Under the pieces are notes generated by a model. The model searched no databases. It was not told the origin of the DNA and saw only the letters and a program-made list of their open reading frames with translations. Below are positions 37,660-46,554 of a stretch of 64,000 nucleotides of DNA, piece after piece; within the stretch, counting starts at the first letter, position 1, and each line of letters opens with the position of its first letter. Both the position numbers and the translations under genes were made by a program. The DNA is from Synechococcus sp. RCC307 (GTDB lineage: Bacteria > Cyanobacteriota > Cyanobacteriia > PCC-6307 > Cyanobiaceae), in assembly GCA_000063525.1 (NCBI GenBank), contig CT978603.1:1173105-1237104 (forward strand). Reading direction: 5' to 3'.

Positions 37660-38553
37660 ATGACCTCATCAAGCTTTAAAGCCAAAGGCGACTTGCTGTT
37701 CAAGCCAGGCCTGCTTCGCAATCAGGGCAACCGATTGATGACGAGCATCGCTGCGGCCTTTTCCGTCATCGCGATCATCCCTTTGATTGCGGTCATCCTG
37801 TTTGTTTTGATCAAGGGCTTTGCATTCCTGCGGCCAGCGATGTTTTTTGAGCTGCCGCCAGTCCCAGGCCAAGAAATGGGCGGCGGCATTGGCAATGCCT
37901 TTCTCGGCACCTTCATCGTGACCGGGCTGTCCTGCCTGTTTGCGATTCCTGTGGGCGTCGGGGGTGGCATCTATCTGGCGGAATATGGCGGAGAAAATAA
38001 GTTCTCCGAATTCATCCGCTTTGGCACCAATGTCCTGGCTGGTGTGCCATCGATTATTGCTGGCGTGTTCATCTACGGCTTGATCGTTTCCAGCCGAATT
38101 CTTTTCGGCAGCACCTTCTCAGCCGTAGCTGGCGGCCTGGCCCTGTCCGTTTTGATGTTGCCCACCATCATCAAAACCACCGATGAAGGCCTCAAGCTGG
38201 TTCCTCAGGAATTGCGCTGGGGGGCACTGGGTGTGGGGGCCTCAAAATTTGTGACCACCATCAAGGTGGTGGTTCCCTCCGCCATTGCACCGATCGCCAC
38301 CGGAGTCGTTCTGGGCATTGCCCGATCGGCAGGAGAAACTGCACCACTCATCTTCACGGCTTTCTTCTCCCCCTATTGGCCTGATGGCCTGCTGGAGCCC
38401 ATGGCCACCATGTCGGTCATGATCTTCAACTACGCGATCATGCCCTACGAAGCCCAAGTCCAACTGGCCTGGGCTGCTTCCTTTGTGTTGGTGATCATGA
38501 TCCTGGCCATGAATCTTCTGGCCCGCTGGATCTCGAGCTTTGCCCAGCGTTAA
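37660..38553 (+). CDS. pstA: Phosphate ABC transporter permease PstA
   Basis: Partner permease of 297 residues with six predicted helices. Family blocks: [38 protein letters not shown], and [28 protein letters not shown] as the coupling loop, both written as ranges around residues 70-110 and 180-210. The ATG at 37660 ([10 protein letters not shown]) is four bases past the pstC stop, so the two are translated from one message. The open frame upstream to 37606 overlaps pstC and is not used. Confidence 0.95.
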   Translation: MTSSSFKAKGDLLFKPGLLRNQGNRLMTSIAAAFSVIAIIPLIAVILFVLIKGFAFLRPAMFFELPPVPGQEMGGGIGNAFLGTFIVTGLSCLFAIPVGVGGGIYLAEYGGENKFSEFIRFGTNVLAGVPSIIAGVFIYGLIVSSRILFGSTFSAVAGGLALSVLMLPTIIKTTDEGLKLVPQELRWGALGVGASKFVTTIKVVVPSAIAPIATGVVLGIARSAGETAPLIFTAFFSPYWPDGLLEPMATMSVMIFNYAIMPYEAQVQLAWAASFVLVIMILAMNLLARWISSFAQR

Positions 38554-38599
38554 AAGCTCACTGTCAAACTTGCCCAAGAGCCCCTCAGCTTCCCAACCA

Positions 38600-39415
38600 A
38601 TGACGCTCTCTAGCCACATCGCAGACGTTCCCGACGATCAAGTGGCCATCACCTGTGATGACGTCACGATCAGCTACGGCGCGTTTGAAGCGGTCAAGAA
38701 TGTCTTCCTCGAAATTCCCCGAGGCCAGGTCACAGCGTTCATCGGACCATCCGGTTGCGGCAAAAGCACAGTGCTGCGAGCCCTCAACCGAATGAATGAC
38801 TTGATCGCCAGCTGTCGGCTCAAGGGTCGGGTGATCTACGAAGGGCAAGATCTCTATGCCCCCAATGTCGATCCTGTCGAAGTGCGGCGTCGGATCGGCA
38901 TGGTGTTCCAACGCCCTAATCCCTTCCCTAAATCGATTTACGAAAACATCGCCTTCGGTGCCCGCATCAATGGCTACAGCGGCGATATGGACGAACTGGT
39001 GGAGACATCGTTGCGGCGCGCTGCTGTCTGGGATGAGTGCAAAGACAAGCTCAACGAAAGCGGTTATTCCCTCTCTGGCGGTCAGCAGCAGCGACTCTGT
39101 ATTGCCCGCACCATTGCCACCCAACCAGATGTGATCTTGATGGACGAGCCTTGCTCAGCGCTCGACCCAATCTCCACACTGAAAGTGGAGGAAACGATGC
39201 ACGAGTTGAAGAAGGACTTCACCATCGTGATTGTCACCCACAACATGCAGCAAGCTGTGCGGGTCTCAGACATGACCGCCTTCTACAACGCCGTGGCCGT
39301 GGAAGGCGGCTCAGGCAAAGTGGGGTACCTGGTCGAATTTGATGAAACCAGCAATATCTTCAACAACCCACGGCAAGAAGCCACACAGGAATATGTCAGC
39401 GGTCGGTTTGGATAA
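38600..39415 (+). CDS. pstB: Phosphate ABC transporter ATP-binding protein PstB
   Basis: Cytoplasmic ATPase of the phosphate importer, 271 residues. Walker [22 protein letters not shown], signature [18 protein letters not shown], Walker [14 protein letters not shown] with the catalytic Glu, and H-loop [15 protein letters not shown]. The block [19 protein letters not shown] is diagnostic of PstB. ATG 38600 ([10 protein letters not shown]) is 46 bases past pstA. Last gene of the operon, with a hairpin downstream. Confidence 0.97.
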   Translation: MTLSSHIADVPDDQVAITCDDVTISYGAFEAVKNVFLEIPRGQVTAFIGPSGCGKSTVLRALNRMNDLIASCRLKGRVIYEGQDLYAPNVDPVEVRRRIGMVFQRPNPFPKSIYENIAFGARINGYSGDMDELVETSLRRAAVWDECKDKLNESGYSLSGGQQQRLCIARTIATQPDVILMDEPCSALDPISTLKVEETMHELKKDFTIVIVTHNMQQAVRVSDMTAFYNAVAVEGGSGKVGYLVEFDETSNIFNNPRQEATQEYVSGRFG

Positions 39416-39443
39416 TTTCTCCAAACCCATCATCTAGCTTCCA

Positions 39444-39488
39444 AGGGCAGAGAAGGAAGGCAGCCAAAGCCTCTCTCTGCCCTCGTTT
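39444..39488 (+). terminator. Hairpin after pstB
   Basis: A long imperfect stem made by GGGCAGAGA and CTCTCTGCCC with an inner GGC/GCC stem, followed by CGTTTTC. It lies in the 73-base space between pstB and the convergent binding-protein gene and ends the pst operon. The T-run is short, so efficiency is uncertain. Confidence 0.65.
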
Positions 39489-40544
39489 TCATTGATGGAA
39501 TTCAGGCCGCTTAATGGTTTGATCAATATTGCGATTGAGAAGTTCACTAATCGTCAAACCGACGGGGATTTTCCCGCCAAATGCAGTTCCTTGAACTTGC
39601 TTGAGCATCTTGCTCTTGACGACAAGATACTGGGCCTTGGTCAAAGGGATTGATCCCTCTTTCTCAACCAATTGTGTTGCATTATTCAGGTAATACTGCA
39701 CGAAAGCCCTTAACGAAGCACTGTCTTTTAGGCTCTTAGCATTGACGTAAATAAAAACAGGCCGTGATAACGGTGAATAGCTTCCATTTTGAACAGTCTC
39801 AAGCGATGGCATGACAGGTCCTTGATCGCTCTCAACCGGCAAAGCCCTGAGCTTGTTTCGGTTTGCTGCATAGTAGGCATAACCAAAATAACCAAGAGCG
39901 TTGGAATTCGAGGCCACACCTTGGACAAGAACATTGTCATTTTCGCTACTGACGTAGTCACTACGGCTATCTCGTTTACTGCCATTAATGGCCTGATTAA
40001 ACGTGTCAAACGTACCGGAATCAGCGCCGGGTCCGTACAGCGCAATTGGCTTTTCAGGCCAATCCAAACTCACCTGATTCCAGCGCTTGATCGTTCCCTG
40101 GGCAGAGCGGGACCAAAGACGTCTCAGCTCCGCAACACTGATGCTTTTTGCCCAGGTGTTGGCAGGATTGACCACAACAGTGATGGCATCAAACGCAATC
40201 GGCAGCTCAAAAAACTTGATGCCTTGATCTGCGCAGCGCTTGAGCTCTTTCTGGCTGATGGGTCGAGAGGCGTTACTGATCGGGGTCTTGCCGCTGCAGA
40301 AGTCACGGAATCCAGCACTGGTGCCACTTTCGACAACAGGCGAAAAGCGCACCTTCCGACCTGCAGCAGTCGATCGAAATCCCTGAATCGCCAAGGTTGT
40401 GATGGGCCCAACTGTGCTCGACCCCGTAATCAGGATCGGTGCCGTGGCTTGAGCTTTCAGCCCTCCAGCCCCTGATGCTGTCAACAGGCCAACGCCCACA
40501 GCGAGCATCCCGGATACCGCGCGAAGGGGAACCATCGGATCCAT
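39489..40544 (-). CDS. sphX: SphX-type phosphate-binding protein (PstS-like)
   Basis: A third periplasmic phosphate-binding-like protein of about 351 residues, on the opposite strand. After a signal peptide (MLAVGVGLLTASGAGGLKAQA) it shows ILITGSSTVGPITTLAIQGF, then VVESGTSAGFRDFCSGKTPISNASRPISQKEL and FELPIAFDAITVVVNPANTW, given here as landmarks. This is the SphX pattern rather than that of the two PstS copies. Serine/Thr and Asp residues for phosphate binding are kept (SGT, STV). Start ATG 40544 or 40535. I see no Pho box upstream, and base usage is less C-biased and more AT-rich than the neighbouring pstS genes. Confidence 0.8.
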   Translation of the reverse strand: MDPMVPLRAVSGMLAVGVGLLTASGAGGLKAQATAPILITGSSTVGPITTLAIQGFRSTAAGRKVRFSPVVESGTSAGFRDFCSGKTPISNASRPISQKELKRCADQGIKFFELPIAFDAITVVVNPANTWAKSISVAELRRLWSRSAQGTIKRWNQVSLDWPEKPIALYGPGADSGTFDTFNQAINGSKRDSRSDYVSSENDNVLVQGVASNSNALGYFGYAYYAANRNKLRALPVESDQGPVMPSLETVQNGSYSPLSRPVFIYVNAKSLKDSASLRAFVQYYLNNATQLVEKEGSIPLTKAQYLVVKSKMLKQVQGTAFGGKIPVGLTISELLNRNIDQTIKRPEFHQ

Positions 40545-40607
40545 CAACCGTTGTTGATATGGTCCACTGCCAACTTTTTGGCTGCATTAAGGCAGCTTGG
40601 TGAGGCA

Positions 40608-40694
40608 CGGAGAGGGAGGGATTCGAACCCTCGATAGAGTTGCCCCTATACAGCATTTCCAGTGCTGCGCCTTCGACCACTCGGCCACCTCTCC
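40608..40694 (-). tRNA. tRNA-Ser (anticodon GGA)
   Basis: An 87-base class II tRNA on the minus strand. It begins GGAGAGGTGGCCGAGTGG. The anticodon stem CAGCA/TGCTG encloses the loop CTGGAAA (anticodon GGA). The long variable arm is TATAGGGGCAACTCTATC-like, and the T-arm is GAGGG-TTCGAAT-CCCTC. Acceptor GGAGAGG pairs with CCTCTCC, discriminator G. CCA is not encoded. Confidence 0.95.
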
Positions 40695-40750
40695 TCTGCA
40701 CAGCTGGGCTATGCAGCTGGCAACCTAGCAGTTCAACTTGGCCAGCTTTG

Positions 40751-41119
40751 ATGAGCCCACGGCACCGGGTCACGGTCCATGACCGGCAGAACAATCGAGT
40801 CCTCAGCGCCGATATCGAGGAGGGTCGTTATGTGCTGGAAGGTTTTGAAGCCAGCGGCCAACCCTTGCCATTTAGCTGCCGAAATGGCTGCTGCACCGCC
40901 TGTGCCGTCAGGGTGCTGAGCGGCGAGCTGGATCAACGCGAAGCCTTGGGCCTCTCCCACGATTTACGCCGGCAGGGTTATGGGCTGCTTTGCGTGGCTC
41001 GCGCCTATGGACCGGTGACGGTGGAAACCCAGGACGAAGACGAGGTCTACATGCTGCAGTTCGGCAATGCCTTTGGAAAAGGCACCGTGCGCGCTGCTAT
41101 TCCGCTGGAAGAAGAATGA
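40751..41119 (+). CDS. FdC2-like [2Fe-2S] ferredoxin with C-terminal extension
   Basis: A 122-residue plant-type ferredoxin. Cluster cysteines are in FSCRNGCCTACAVRVLSG and GLLCVARA. Beyond the normal ferredoxin fold (~95 residues) is a tail DEVYMLQFGNAFGKGTVRAAIPLEEE-like region, whose VY.LQFG element recalls FdC2 proteins of plant plastids and their cyanobacterial relatives. These have altered redox properties and are thought to serve roles other than ordinary photosynthetic electron transfer. ATG 40751 (MSPRHRVTV) is chosen. Its TGA overlaps the ATG of the next gene. Confidence 0.85.
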   Translation: MSPRHRVTVHDRQNNRVLSADIEEGRYVLEGFEASGQPLPFSCRNGCCTACAVRVLSGELDQREALGLSHDLRRQGYGLLCVARAYGPVTVETQDEDEVYMLQFGNAFGKGTVRAAIPLEEE

Positions 41120-41955
41120 GCCCAAGCGATCAAGAGCTGCTGGCGATTGCCAGCGCGGCGGCCGATGCCGGCGCTGCCGAGTTGAGCCACTACTGGGGCA
41201 ATCTGAGCCAGGTGCGCAGCAAAGGGCGCGCCGGTGATTTGGTCACTGAAGCCGATCTGGCCGCCGAAGCCGCTGTGCTGCGACTGCTTCAAGAGCGCAC
41301 ACCTGAAGTGGCGGTGTTAGCCGAAGAAAGCGGGCATCAACCCGGAAGCGACCGCGAGCTGCAGTGGTGCGTGGATCCACTCGATGGCACCACCAATTAC
41401 GCCCATGGTTTTCCCTTCTTTGCCTGCTCCATCGGCCTGCTGCGCCATGGCAAGCCACTGCTGGGGGCCATTGCCGCTCCTGGCCTCAATCAGCGCTACA
41501 GCGGTGGGCTCGGCCTCGGCGCCTGGTGCAATGGGGATCCACTGCAGGTGTCGAGCTGCCAATCCTTGGCGGATTCCCTCCTGGTGACGGGATTTGCCTA
41601 CGACCGGCGCGAGCGAATCGACAACAACTACAGCGAGTTCTGTTATTTCTCCCACCGCACCCATGGCGTGCGGCGCGGTGGTGCGGCAGCACTGGATTTG
41701 GCCCTTGTGGCCGCCGGCAGGCTGGATGGTTATTGGGAACGGGGCCTGCAGCCCTGGGATTTAGCGGCCGGGGTGGCCTTGGTTCAAGCCGCCGGTGGTC
41801 TGGTCTGTGACTACGACGGCAGTGCGCTTGAGCTCTCCAGTGGCCGGGTGGTGGCCACCAATGCCGCCTTGCAGGGCCCGCTGTTGCAGGGCCTATCCGA
41901 ATGCCAACCGCTGCCGCCTGCGACCTACAACGCTGAGATCCCCGCTGGTCCATAG
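41116..41955 (+). CDS. Inositol monophosphatase family protein
   Basis: A magnesium-dependent phosphatase fold of 279 residues. Motifs: VTEADLAAE, LAEESGHQPGSDRELQWCVDPLDGTTNYAHGF (metal ligands Glu, Asp, Asp), and PWDLAAGVALVQAAGG near the C-terminus. In cyanobacteria such proteins act as myo-inositol-1-phosphatase, histidinol-phosphate phosphatase or PAP/FBP phosphatase. The gene hisZ 26 bases downstream makes histidinol phosphatase a reasonable guess, but nothing in the sequence settles it. ATGA overlap with the ferredoxin gene. Confidence 0.9.
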   Translation: MSPSDQELLAIASAAADAGAAELSHYWGNLSQVRSKGRAGDLVTEADLAAEAAVLRLLQERTPEVAVLAEESGHQPGSDRELQWCVDPLDGTTNYAHGFPFFACSIGLLRHGKPLLGAIAAPGLNQRYSGGLGLGAWCNGDPLQVSSCQSLADSLLVTGFAYDRRERIDNNYSEFCYFSHRTHGVRRGGAAALDLALVAAGRLDGYWERGLQPWDLAAGVALVQAAGGLVCDYDGSALELSSGRVVATNAALQGPLLQGLSECQPLPPATYNAEIPAGP

Positions 41956-41981
41956 GATTCGGCGGCAACCGTGCCGATCGG

Positions 41982-43163
41982 ATGGCCCTTCAGCCCGCCA
42001 GTGGAGCCCGCGACCTCCTGCCCCGCGACGTGGGGGTTAACCGCTGGATTGCCGAGCAACTGGCTGCCGTCTACCAGCGCTGGGGCTACGAAGAGGTCAC
42101 CCCGCCCAGCCTGGAGCGGATCGACACCCTCGAGGCCGGCGGTGCAATCCAATCGCACCAGGTGGTGCAAGTGGTGGCCGATGAGGCTCTCGGCCTGCGC
42201 CCGGAAATGACCGCCAGCATCGCCCGGGCCGCTTGTACGCGCCTGGCAGCCATGCAGCGCCCCCTACGGCTGCACTACCGCGGTTCCACCTTCCAAGCCC
42301 AACGAGCGGAAGACCAAGGTCTGCGCATTGTCGAAGACCTGCAGAGCGGCGTGGAACTGATGGGCGCCAAGGGGCTTGCCGGTGATGCCGAACTGCTGCG
42401 TCTGCTGCTCGATGCCGGCTCCCATCTGCCGCTTAGCGCAGAGCATCAGCCCACCCTGCTGATCGGCCATCAACGGTTGCTGTCGGTGCTGCTCGAAGCT
42501 GTGGAGCCATCGCTGCGCAGCACGGTGCGCCGCCACGTCTGCGGACTCAACCGCGTGGCCCTCTCCCAGCTAGAGCTGCCAGGGCAGCAACGCTTGCAAC
42601 TGCTGCAATTGCTGCAGCTGCGCGGGGAACCCGCAGCGGTACTCAACGGACTTGAAGCCCTGCTGGGAGCAACGGATCTGCTCGCCGAGCTGAAACAGCT
42701 GATCAGCATCATTGAGGAGCAGGCCAGCCGCGCCGGCATTCGCCTGCAGCTAGATCCCACCTTCCATCCCGACTTCGAGCTCTATGACGGGGTGATGGTG
42801 AAGTTGGTCTGCCAGGGGCTTGATGCGCCGGTGGCCATCGCCAGTGGCGGCCGCTATGACGCTTTGGTCCAGCGCTTCAGCCCAGTGGGGGCGGTAGCCA
42901 GCGGTGTGGGATTCAGCTTTGCCGTTGAGGCGGTGCGTCAACTGTTGGAGCAAGCCGATCAACTACCCCCGCGGCTAGACGGCCAACTGGTCTTGGTGGC
43001 CTACAGCCAGTCCAGCCAATTGCATCCGGCCTTGAACCTGCTGGAGCAGCTGCATCAAAGTGGCCAACCCGCTGAGCTCTGGCCCGAGCCCTGCGCCAAC
43101 CAAGACGAGGCCCAAGGCATCGCCACACAACGCGGCGTTCAAACGGTTCGCTGGGTGGGTTGA
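41982..43163 (+). CDS. hisZ: ATP phosphoribosyltransferase regulatory subunit
   Basis: A class II histidyl-tRNA synthetase-like protein of 393 residues. It is needed for activity of the short form of HisG in histidine synthesis. HisRS-like blocks: LQPASGARDLLPRDVGVNRWIAEQLAAVYQRWGYEEVTPP, LRPEMTASIARAA, and ASGGRYDALVQRF, at about residues 3-45, 72-84 and 289-301. The motif-2 arginine environment and the anticodon domain are degraded or absent, as is usual for HisZ. Downstream is the bacterial-type ferredoxin. Confidence 0.93.
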   Translation: MALQPASGARDLLPRDVGVNRWIAEQLAAVYQRWGYEEVTPPSLERIDTLEAGGAIQSHQVVQVVADEALGLRPEMTASIARAACTRLAAMQRPLRLHYRGSTFQAQRAEDQGLRIVEDLQSGVELMGAKGLAGDAELLRLLLDAGSHLPLSAEHQPTLLIGHQRLLSVLLEAVEPSLRSTVRRHVCGLNRVALSQLELPGQQRLQLLQLLQLRGEPAAVLNGLEALLGATDLLAELKQLISIIEEQASRAGIRLQLDPTFHPDFELYDGVMVKLVCQGLDAPVAIASGGRYDALVQRFSPVGAVASGVGFSFAVEAVRQLLEQADQLPPRLDGQLVLVAYSQSSQLHPALNLLEQLHQSGQPAELWPEPCANQDEAQGIATQRGVQTVRWVG

Positions 43164-43195
43164 ATCCTTAAGATCAGCGGGTCTGCAAGCCCCTC

Positions 43196-43420
43196 TTGGC
43201 ACACACCATCGTCACCAACGTCTGCGAAGGGATCGCCGACTGCGTCGATGCCTGCCCTGTGGCCTGCATCCATCCTGGTCAAGGCGCCAACACCAAGGGC
43301 ACCGGCTTTTATTGGATCGACTTTCAAACCTGCATCGATTGTGGAATCTGCCTGCAGGTCTGCCCTGTGGAAGGAGCCATCGTTCCGGAAGAGCGCCCCG
43401 ACCTGCAAACCAGCAACTGA
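43196..43420 (+). CDS. Bacterial-type ferredoxin with two iron-sulfur cluster motifs
   Basis: A 74-residue ferredoxin with cysteines in NVCEGIADCVDACPVACIH and TCIDCGICLQVCPVEGAI. The second set is the classic C-x2-C-x2-C-x3-CP [4Fe-4S] motif. The first set C-x6-C-x3-CP suggests a second cluster of 3Fe or 4Fe type. It starts at TTG 43196, where the usual family N-terminus MAHTIV begins; no ATG is available. It lies 32 bases past hisZ. Probably a soluble low-potential electron carrier; the partner is unknown. Confidence 0.9.
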   Translation: MAHTIVTNVCEGIADCVDACPVACIHPGQGANTKGTGFYWIDFQTCIDCGICLQVCPVEGAIVPEERPDLQTSN

Positions 43421-43507
43421 GTCACTGGTTCGGGCTTCACACCACTGCAGCCATTGAGCGGGTCGCCCTCCTGTTCCTAGGGTCGTGGACCCCAATTCAG
43501 ACGGCGC

Positions 43508-45412
43508 ATGTCGGTGCTTGAGCAAGGCCAGATCCAGATCCATACCGAAAACATCTTCCCGATCATCAAGAAGGCCGTTTACAGCGGCCACGAGGTGTTT
43601 TTGCGTGAATTGGTCAGCAACGGCACCGATGCGATCAGCAAGCGCCGAATGGCGGCCATGGCTGGTGATTGCAGCGAAGGCAGCGACGGACTGATCAGCA
43701 TCAAGATCGATCGCGAAGCCAAAACCCTCACCATCAGCGACAACGGCATCGGCATGAACGCCGATGAGGTGAAGCGCTACATCAACCAGGTGGCCTTCTC
43801 CAGCGCCGAGGAATTCCTGGAGAAGTACAAGAGCGAAGACGACGCCATCATTGGCCACTTTGGCCTGGGCTTTTATTCGAGCTTCATGGTGGCCAGCCAG
43901 GTTGAGCTGGTGAGCTTGAGCGCTCGCCCCAACGCTGAAGCGGTCCGCTGGAGCTGCGATGGCTCACCGAATTTCAGCCTCGAAGCCGCTGAGCGCAGCG
44001 AACCCGGCACCGATGTGATCCTGCACCTGCAGGAGGAGGAGCTCGAGTACATCGAGCCCGCCCGGATTCGCACCTTGATCAACACCTACTGCGACTTCAT
44101 GCCGGTGGAGGTGCAGCTGGAAGGGGAGACGGTCAACAAGCGCGAAGCCCCCTGGCGCAAGAGTCCCCGGGAGCTCAGCGATGAGGACTACATCGAGCTG
44201 TACCGCTACCTCTATCCATTCCAAGGCGATCCCCTGCTGTGGGTTCACCTCAACACCGATTACCCCTACAACCTGCAAGGCATCCTCTATTTCCCAAAAT
44301 CCACCGGCCGCGCTGATTGGGAAAAGGGCGAAATCAAGCTGTACTGCAATCAGGTCTTTGTCAGCGACTCCATCAAGGAGGTGGTGCCGAAGTATCTGCT
44401 GCCCTTGCGCGGGGTGATCGATTCACCCGATATCCCACTCAACGTGAGCCGCTCGGCGCTGCAGACCGATCGCCGGGTGCGCTCCATCGGCGGCTTTGTG
44501 GCCAAGAAGGTGGGCGACCGGTTGAAGCAGCTGCATCGTGATGAGCCCAAGCGCTATGCCGAAATTTGGGAGTCGTTGGCTCCCTTCATCAAGATCGGCG
44601 CCATGGAGGATGAGAAGTTTGCTGATCAAGTCGCCGAGCTGGTGTTGTTTGGCACCACCGCAGCGGCAGGCGAAGGCGAAACCCCCGATCCGGTCGCAGC
44701 TGAAGACGGCAAGCGATTTACCACCCTGGGGGGTTACCGCTCACGGCTCAGCGCCGATAACGACAAGCGCATCCTTTATTGCACCGATGAGGCCGGGCAG
44801 GCCGGGGCCTTGGCGCTCTGGCAAGGGCAAGGCGCTGAAGTGCTGCTGGCTGACACCTTCATCGACACACAGTTCATTCCTTGGCTGGAATACCGCCACG
44901 AGGAGTTGAAGTTCCAGCGGGTGGATGCCGAGCTGGATGATTCTCTGCAAGACAAAGACAGCGGCGTTACCGATGCTGAAGGCAAAGACAGCAGTGAAAG
45001 CCTGCGGGATCTGTTTAAGGCCTCACTGGATAACGACAAAGTCACCATCCAGGTGCAGGCTCTCAAGGGTGACAACGCCCCGGCTGCGTTGATCCTGCTG
45101 CCAGAGCAAATGCGCCGCATGAACGACATGGGCGCCCTGATGGAGCAACGCCTCCCGGGCCTGCCTGATCACCACGTGCTGCTGATCAACCGCCGGCACC
45201 GGTTGGTCGAAGGCATGCAAAAGCTGGCCGCTGGATCTGTGATTGCCGGCGGGGGCGCGAGCTCGCCGAGCCAACAACTCGCCGAGCAACTCAGCCGCCA
45301 TGTCTATGAAATGGCCAAGCTTTCGGTTGGAGGATTGGAGCCCAATGAATTGGCCGGCTTCCAACAGCGAAGCTGCGACCTGATGGGTGAGCTGATGAAC
45401 CGGGGGCTTTAA
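43508..45412 (+). CDS. htpG: Hsp90 chaperone HtpG
   Basis: ATP-dependent chaperone of 634 residues. The GHKL ATP site is visible as ELVSNGTDAISKRR, ISDNGIGMNADEV and IGHFGLGFYSSFMVA. The middle-domain block DFMPVEVQLEGETVNKREAPWRKSP and GVIDSPDIPLNVSRSALQTDR is typical, and a C-terminal dimerisation domain follows. No charged linker of eukaryotic type. The 3' end is separated from the convergent epimerase gene by 10 bases, where a short GC hairpin covers the stop. Confidence 0.97.
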   Translation: MSVLEQGQIQIHTENIFPIIKKAVYSGHEVFLRELVSNGTDAISKRRMAAMAGDCSEGSDGLISIKIDREAKTLTISDNGIGMNADEVKRYINQVAFSSAEEFLEKYKSEDDAIIGHFGLGFYSSFMVASQVELVSLSARPNAEAVRWSCDGSPNFSLEAAERSEPGTDVILHLQEEELEYIEPARIRTLINTYCDFMPVEVQLEGETVNKREAPWRKSPRELSDEDYIELYRYLYPFQGDPLLWVHLNTDYPYNLQGILYFPKSTGRADWEKGEIKLYCNQVFVSDSIKEVVPKYLLPLRGVIDSPDIPLNVSRSALQTDRRVRSIGGFVAKKVGDRLKQLHRDEPKRYAEIWESLAPFIKIGAMEDEKFADQVAELVLFGTTAAAGEGETPDPVAAEDGKRFTTLGGYRSRLSADNDKRILYCTDEAGQAGALALWQGQGAEVLLADTFIDTQFIPWLEYRHEELKFQRVDAELDDSLQDKDSGVTDAEGKDSSESLRDLFKASLDNDKVTIQVQALKGDNAPAALILLPEQMRRMNDMGALMEQRLPGLPDHHVLLINRRHRLVEGMQKLAAGSVIAGGGASSPSQQLAEQLSRHVYEMAKLSVGGLEPNELAGFQQRSCDLMGELMNRGL

Positions 45413-45422
45413 GCCCCTGGGC

Positions 45423-46364
45423 TCAGACCGAAGCGGCGCGGCGCTTGAGATACCACTGCAGCATCGAAGGGTGCTGCAGTTGGAAACCCAAGTCTTTCAA
45501 CGACTCATTCGAGATGGCGGCATGCAAAATGCGCTCGTCTTGGCTTGAACCCATCCAAATCACTGGCGGACAACCGATGGCTTCACAGAGCTGATCGGTG
45601 ATGGCGCGCTTGGAGAGCTTGATGTCATCCACGACGTTCAAGGTGGTGTTGAGCTTCTGCTCCGCCGCCAGGTTCACCGCCTGAACCACGTCGTCCACAT
45701 GAACCCAGCAGGGGACATGGTCACCATTGCGCTCAACGCACTGGCCAGCAGCGGCCACAAGCCATTCGGGGATCTCACGATCGGGGCCATAAATGCCACC
45801 CAGGCGCAGGGTGCAGACGTTGATCGCTTCACTACGCAGGGACTGAAGCTGTTGCTCAGCGCCAGCGAGCAGAGCATTCACGGGGTGATTGAGATCCAAG
45901 CCCATGTGCTCTGAGGTCAGAGCACCATCGCGATTGCCATACAGCCCGCAACTGCTCAGATGGATGATTTGCAGGGGACGATTGGAGTGGCGGTTGGCGA
46001 TGCCATCGCACAACATTTCAATGCCGCGGCGATAAACCGATTCGTAGGCCTCAACGCAGACATGCTGTTGGCCAGTCGGAGCTAAGGAGACCACCAACAC
46101 ATCGACATCGCCCAAGAACGACAGGTCGTTGCTGGTGGCTTCGGAGTCGAACAGCACGGCTTGATCAACATGCGAGCGCAGCTGATGCAGACGCGAATCG
46201 CGGCGGGTGGTGGCCGTCACGGTGTGACCTTCACCACTCCAACCACTCACCAGCCGGCGGCCGACATAGCCGCAGCCAACGACAGCCCGATGTTCTCCAC
46301 TCGGGAGCATCGGCCGCTGTTCAGCCTGGAGGCGTTGATAGAGGCCGGCCAGGTCGAGGGCCAT
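45423..46364 (-). CDS. NAD-dependent epimerase/dehydratase-like protein
   Basis: A 313-residue Rossmann-fold protein of the extended SDR type. The nucleotide-binding stretch is AVVGCGYVGRRLVSGWSGEGHTVTATTRR (GxGxxG). The middle has IIHLSSCGLYGNRDGALTSE, with SSCGLYG in place of the usual YxxxK region. The catalytic Tyr-Lys pair is not intact as far as I can see (GLYGN...). LRLGGIYGPDREIPEWLV is a conserved block. Similar proteins are annotated as NAD(P)-dependent sugar epimerases of unknown substrate. Divergent from ggpS with 190 bases between starts. Confidence 0.8.
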   Translation of the reverse strand: MALDLAGLYQRLQAEQRPMLPSGEHRAVVGCGYVGRRLVSGWSGEGHTVTATTRRDSRLHQLRSHVDQAVLFDSEATSNDLSFLGDVDVLVVSLAPTGQQHVCVEAYESVYRRGIEMLCDGIANRHSNRPLQIIHLSSCGLYGNRDGALTSEHMGLDLNHPVNALLAGAEQQLQSLRSEAINVCTLRLGGIYGPDREIPEWLVAAAGQCVERNGDHVPCWVHVDDVVQAVNLAAEQKLNTTLNVVDDIKLSKRAITDQLCEAIGCPPVIWMGSSQDERILHAAISNESLKDLGFQLQHPSMLQWYLKRRAASV

Positions 46365-46554
46365 GACTTTCTTTCTTTTTGTAAACGATATTCGACCGCA
46401 AGCATCAGTGCGGTTACCGCTTTGACCAAATCAGGGGTTTGACAGCAACCAGGCCGCGGGTCGATGGTGTACGAGTCGAGGTCTGGTTCATTCCTCAGCG
46501 CTCTGCGTTGGGGGCGCGAAGTTCCTCTATATCTGCCGTTTACAACCTGACTGC

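Noticed and set aside
40303-40794. 163-codon minus-strand frame containing RVVEGAALEMLYRGNSIEGSNP
   Set aside because: It runs through tRNA-Ser and the sphX 5' end; the peptide is the usual tRNA-Ser translation artefact.
45403-45420. GGGGCTT-T-AAGCCCC hairpin at the htpG stop as an intrinsic terminator
   Set aside because: No T-run on either strand, so I do not call it a terminator; it is counted among the stop-spanning hairpins in the compaction finding.
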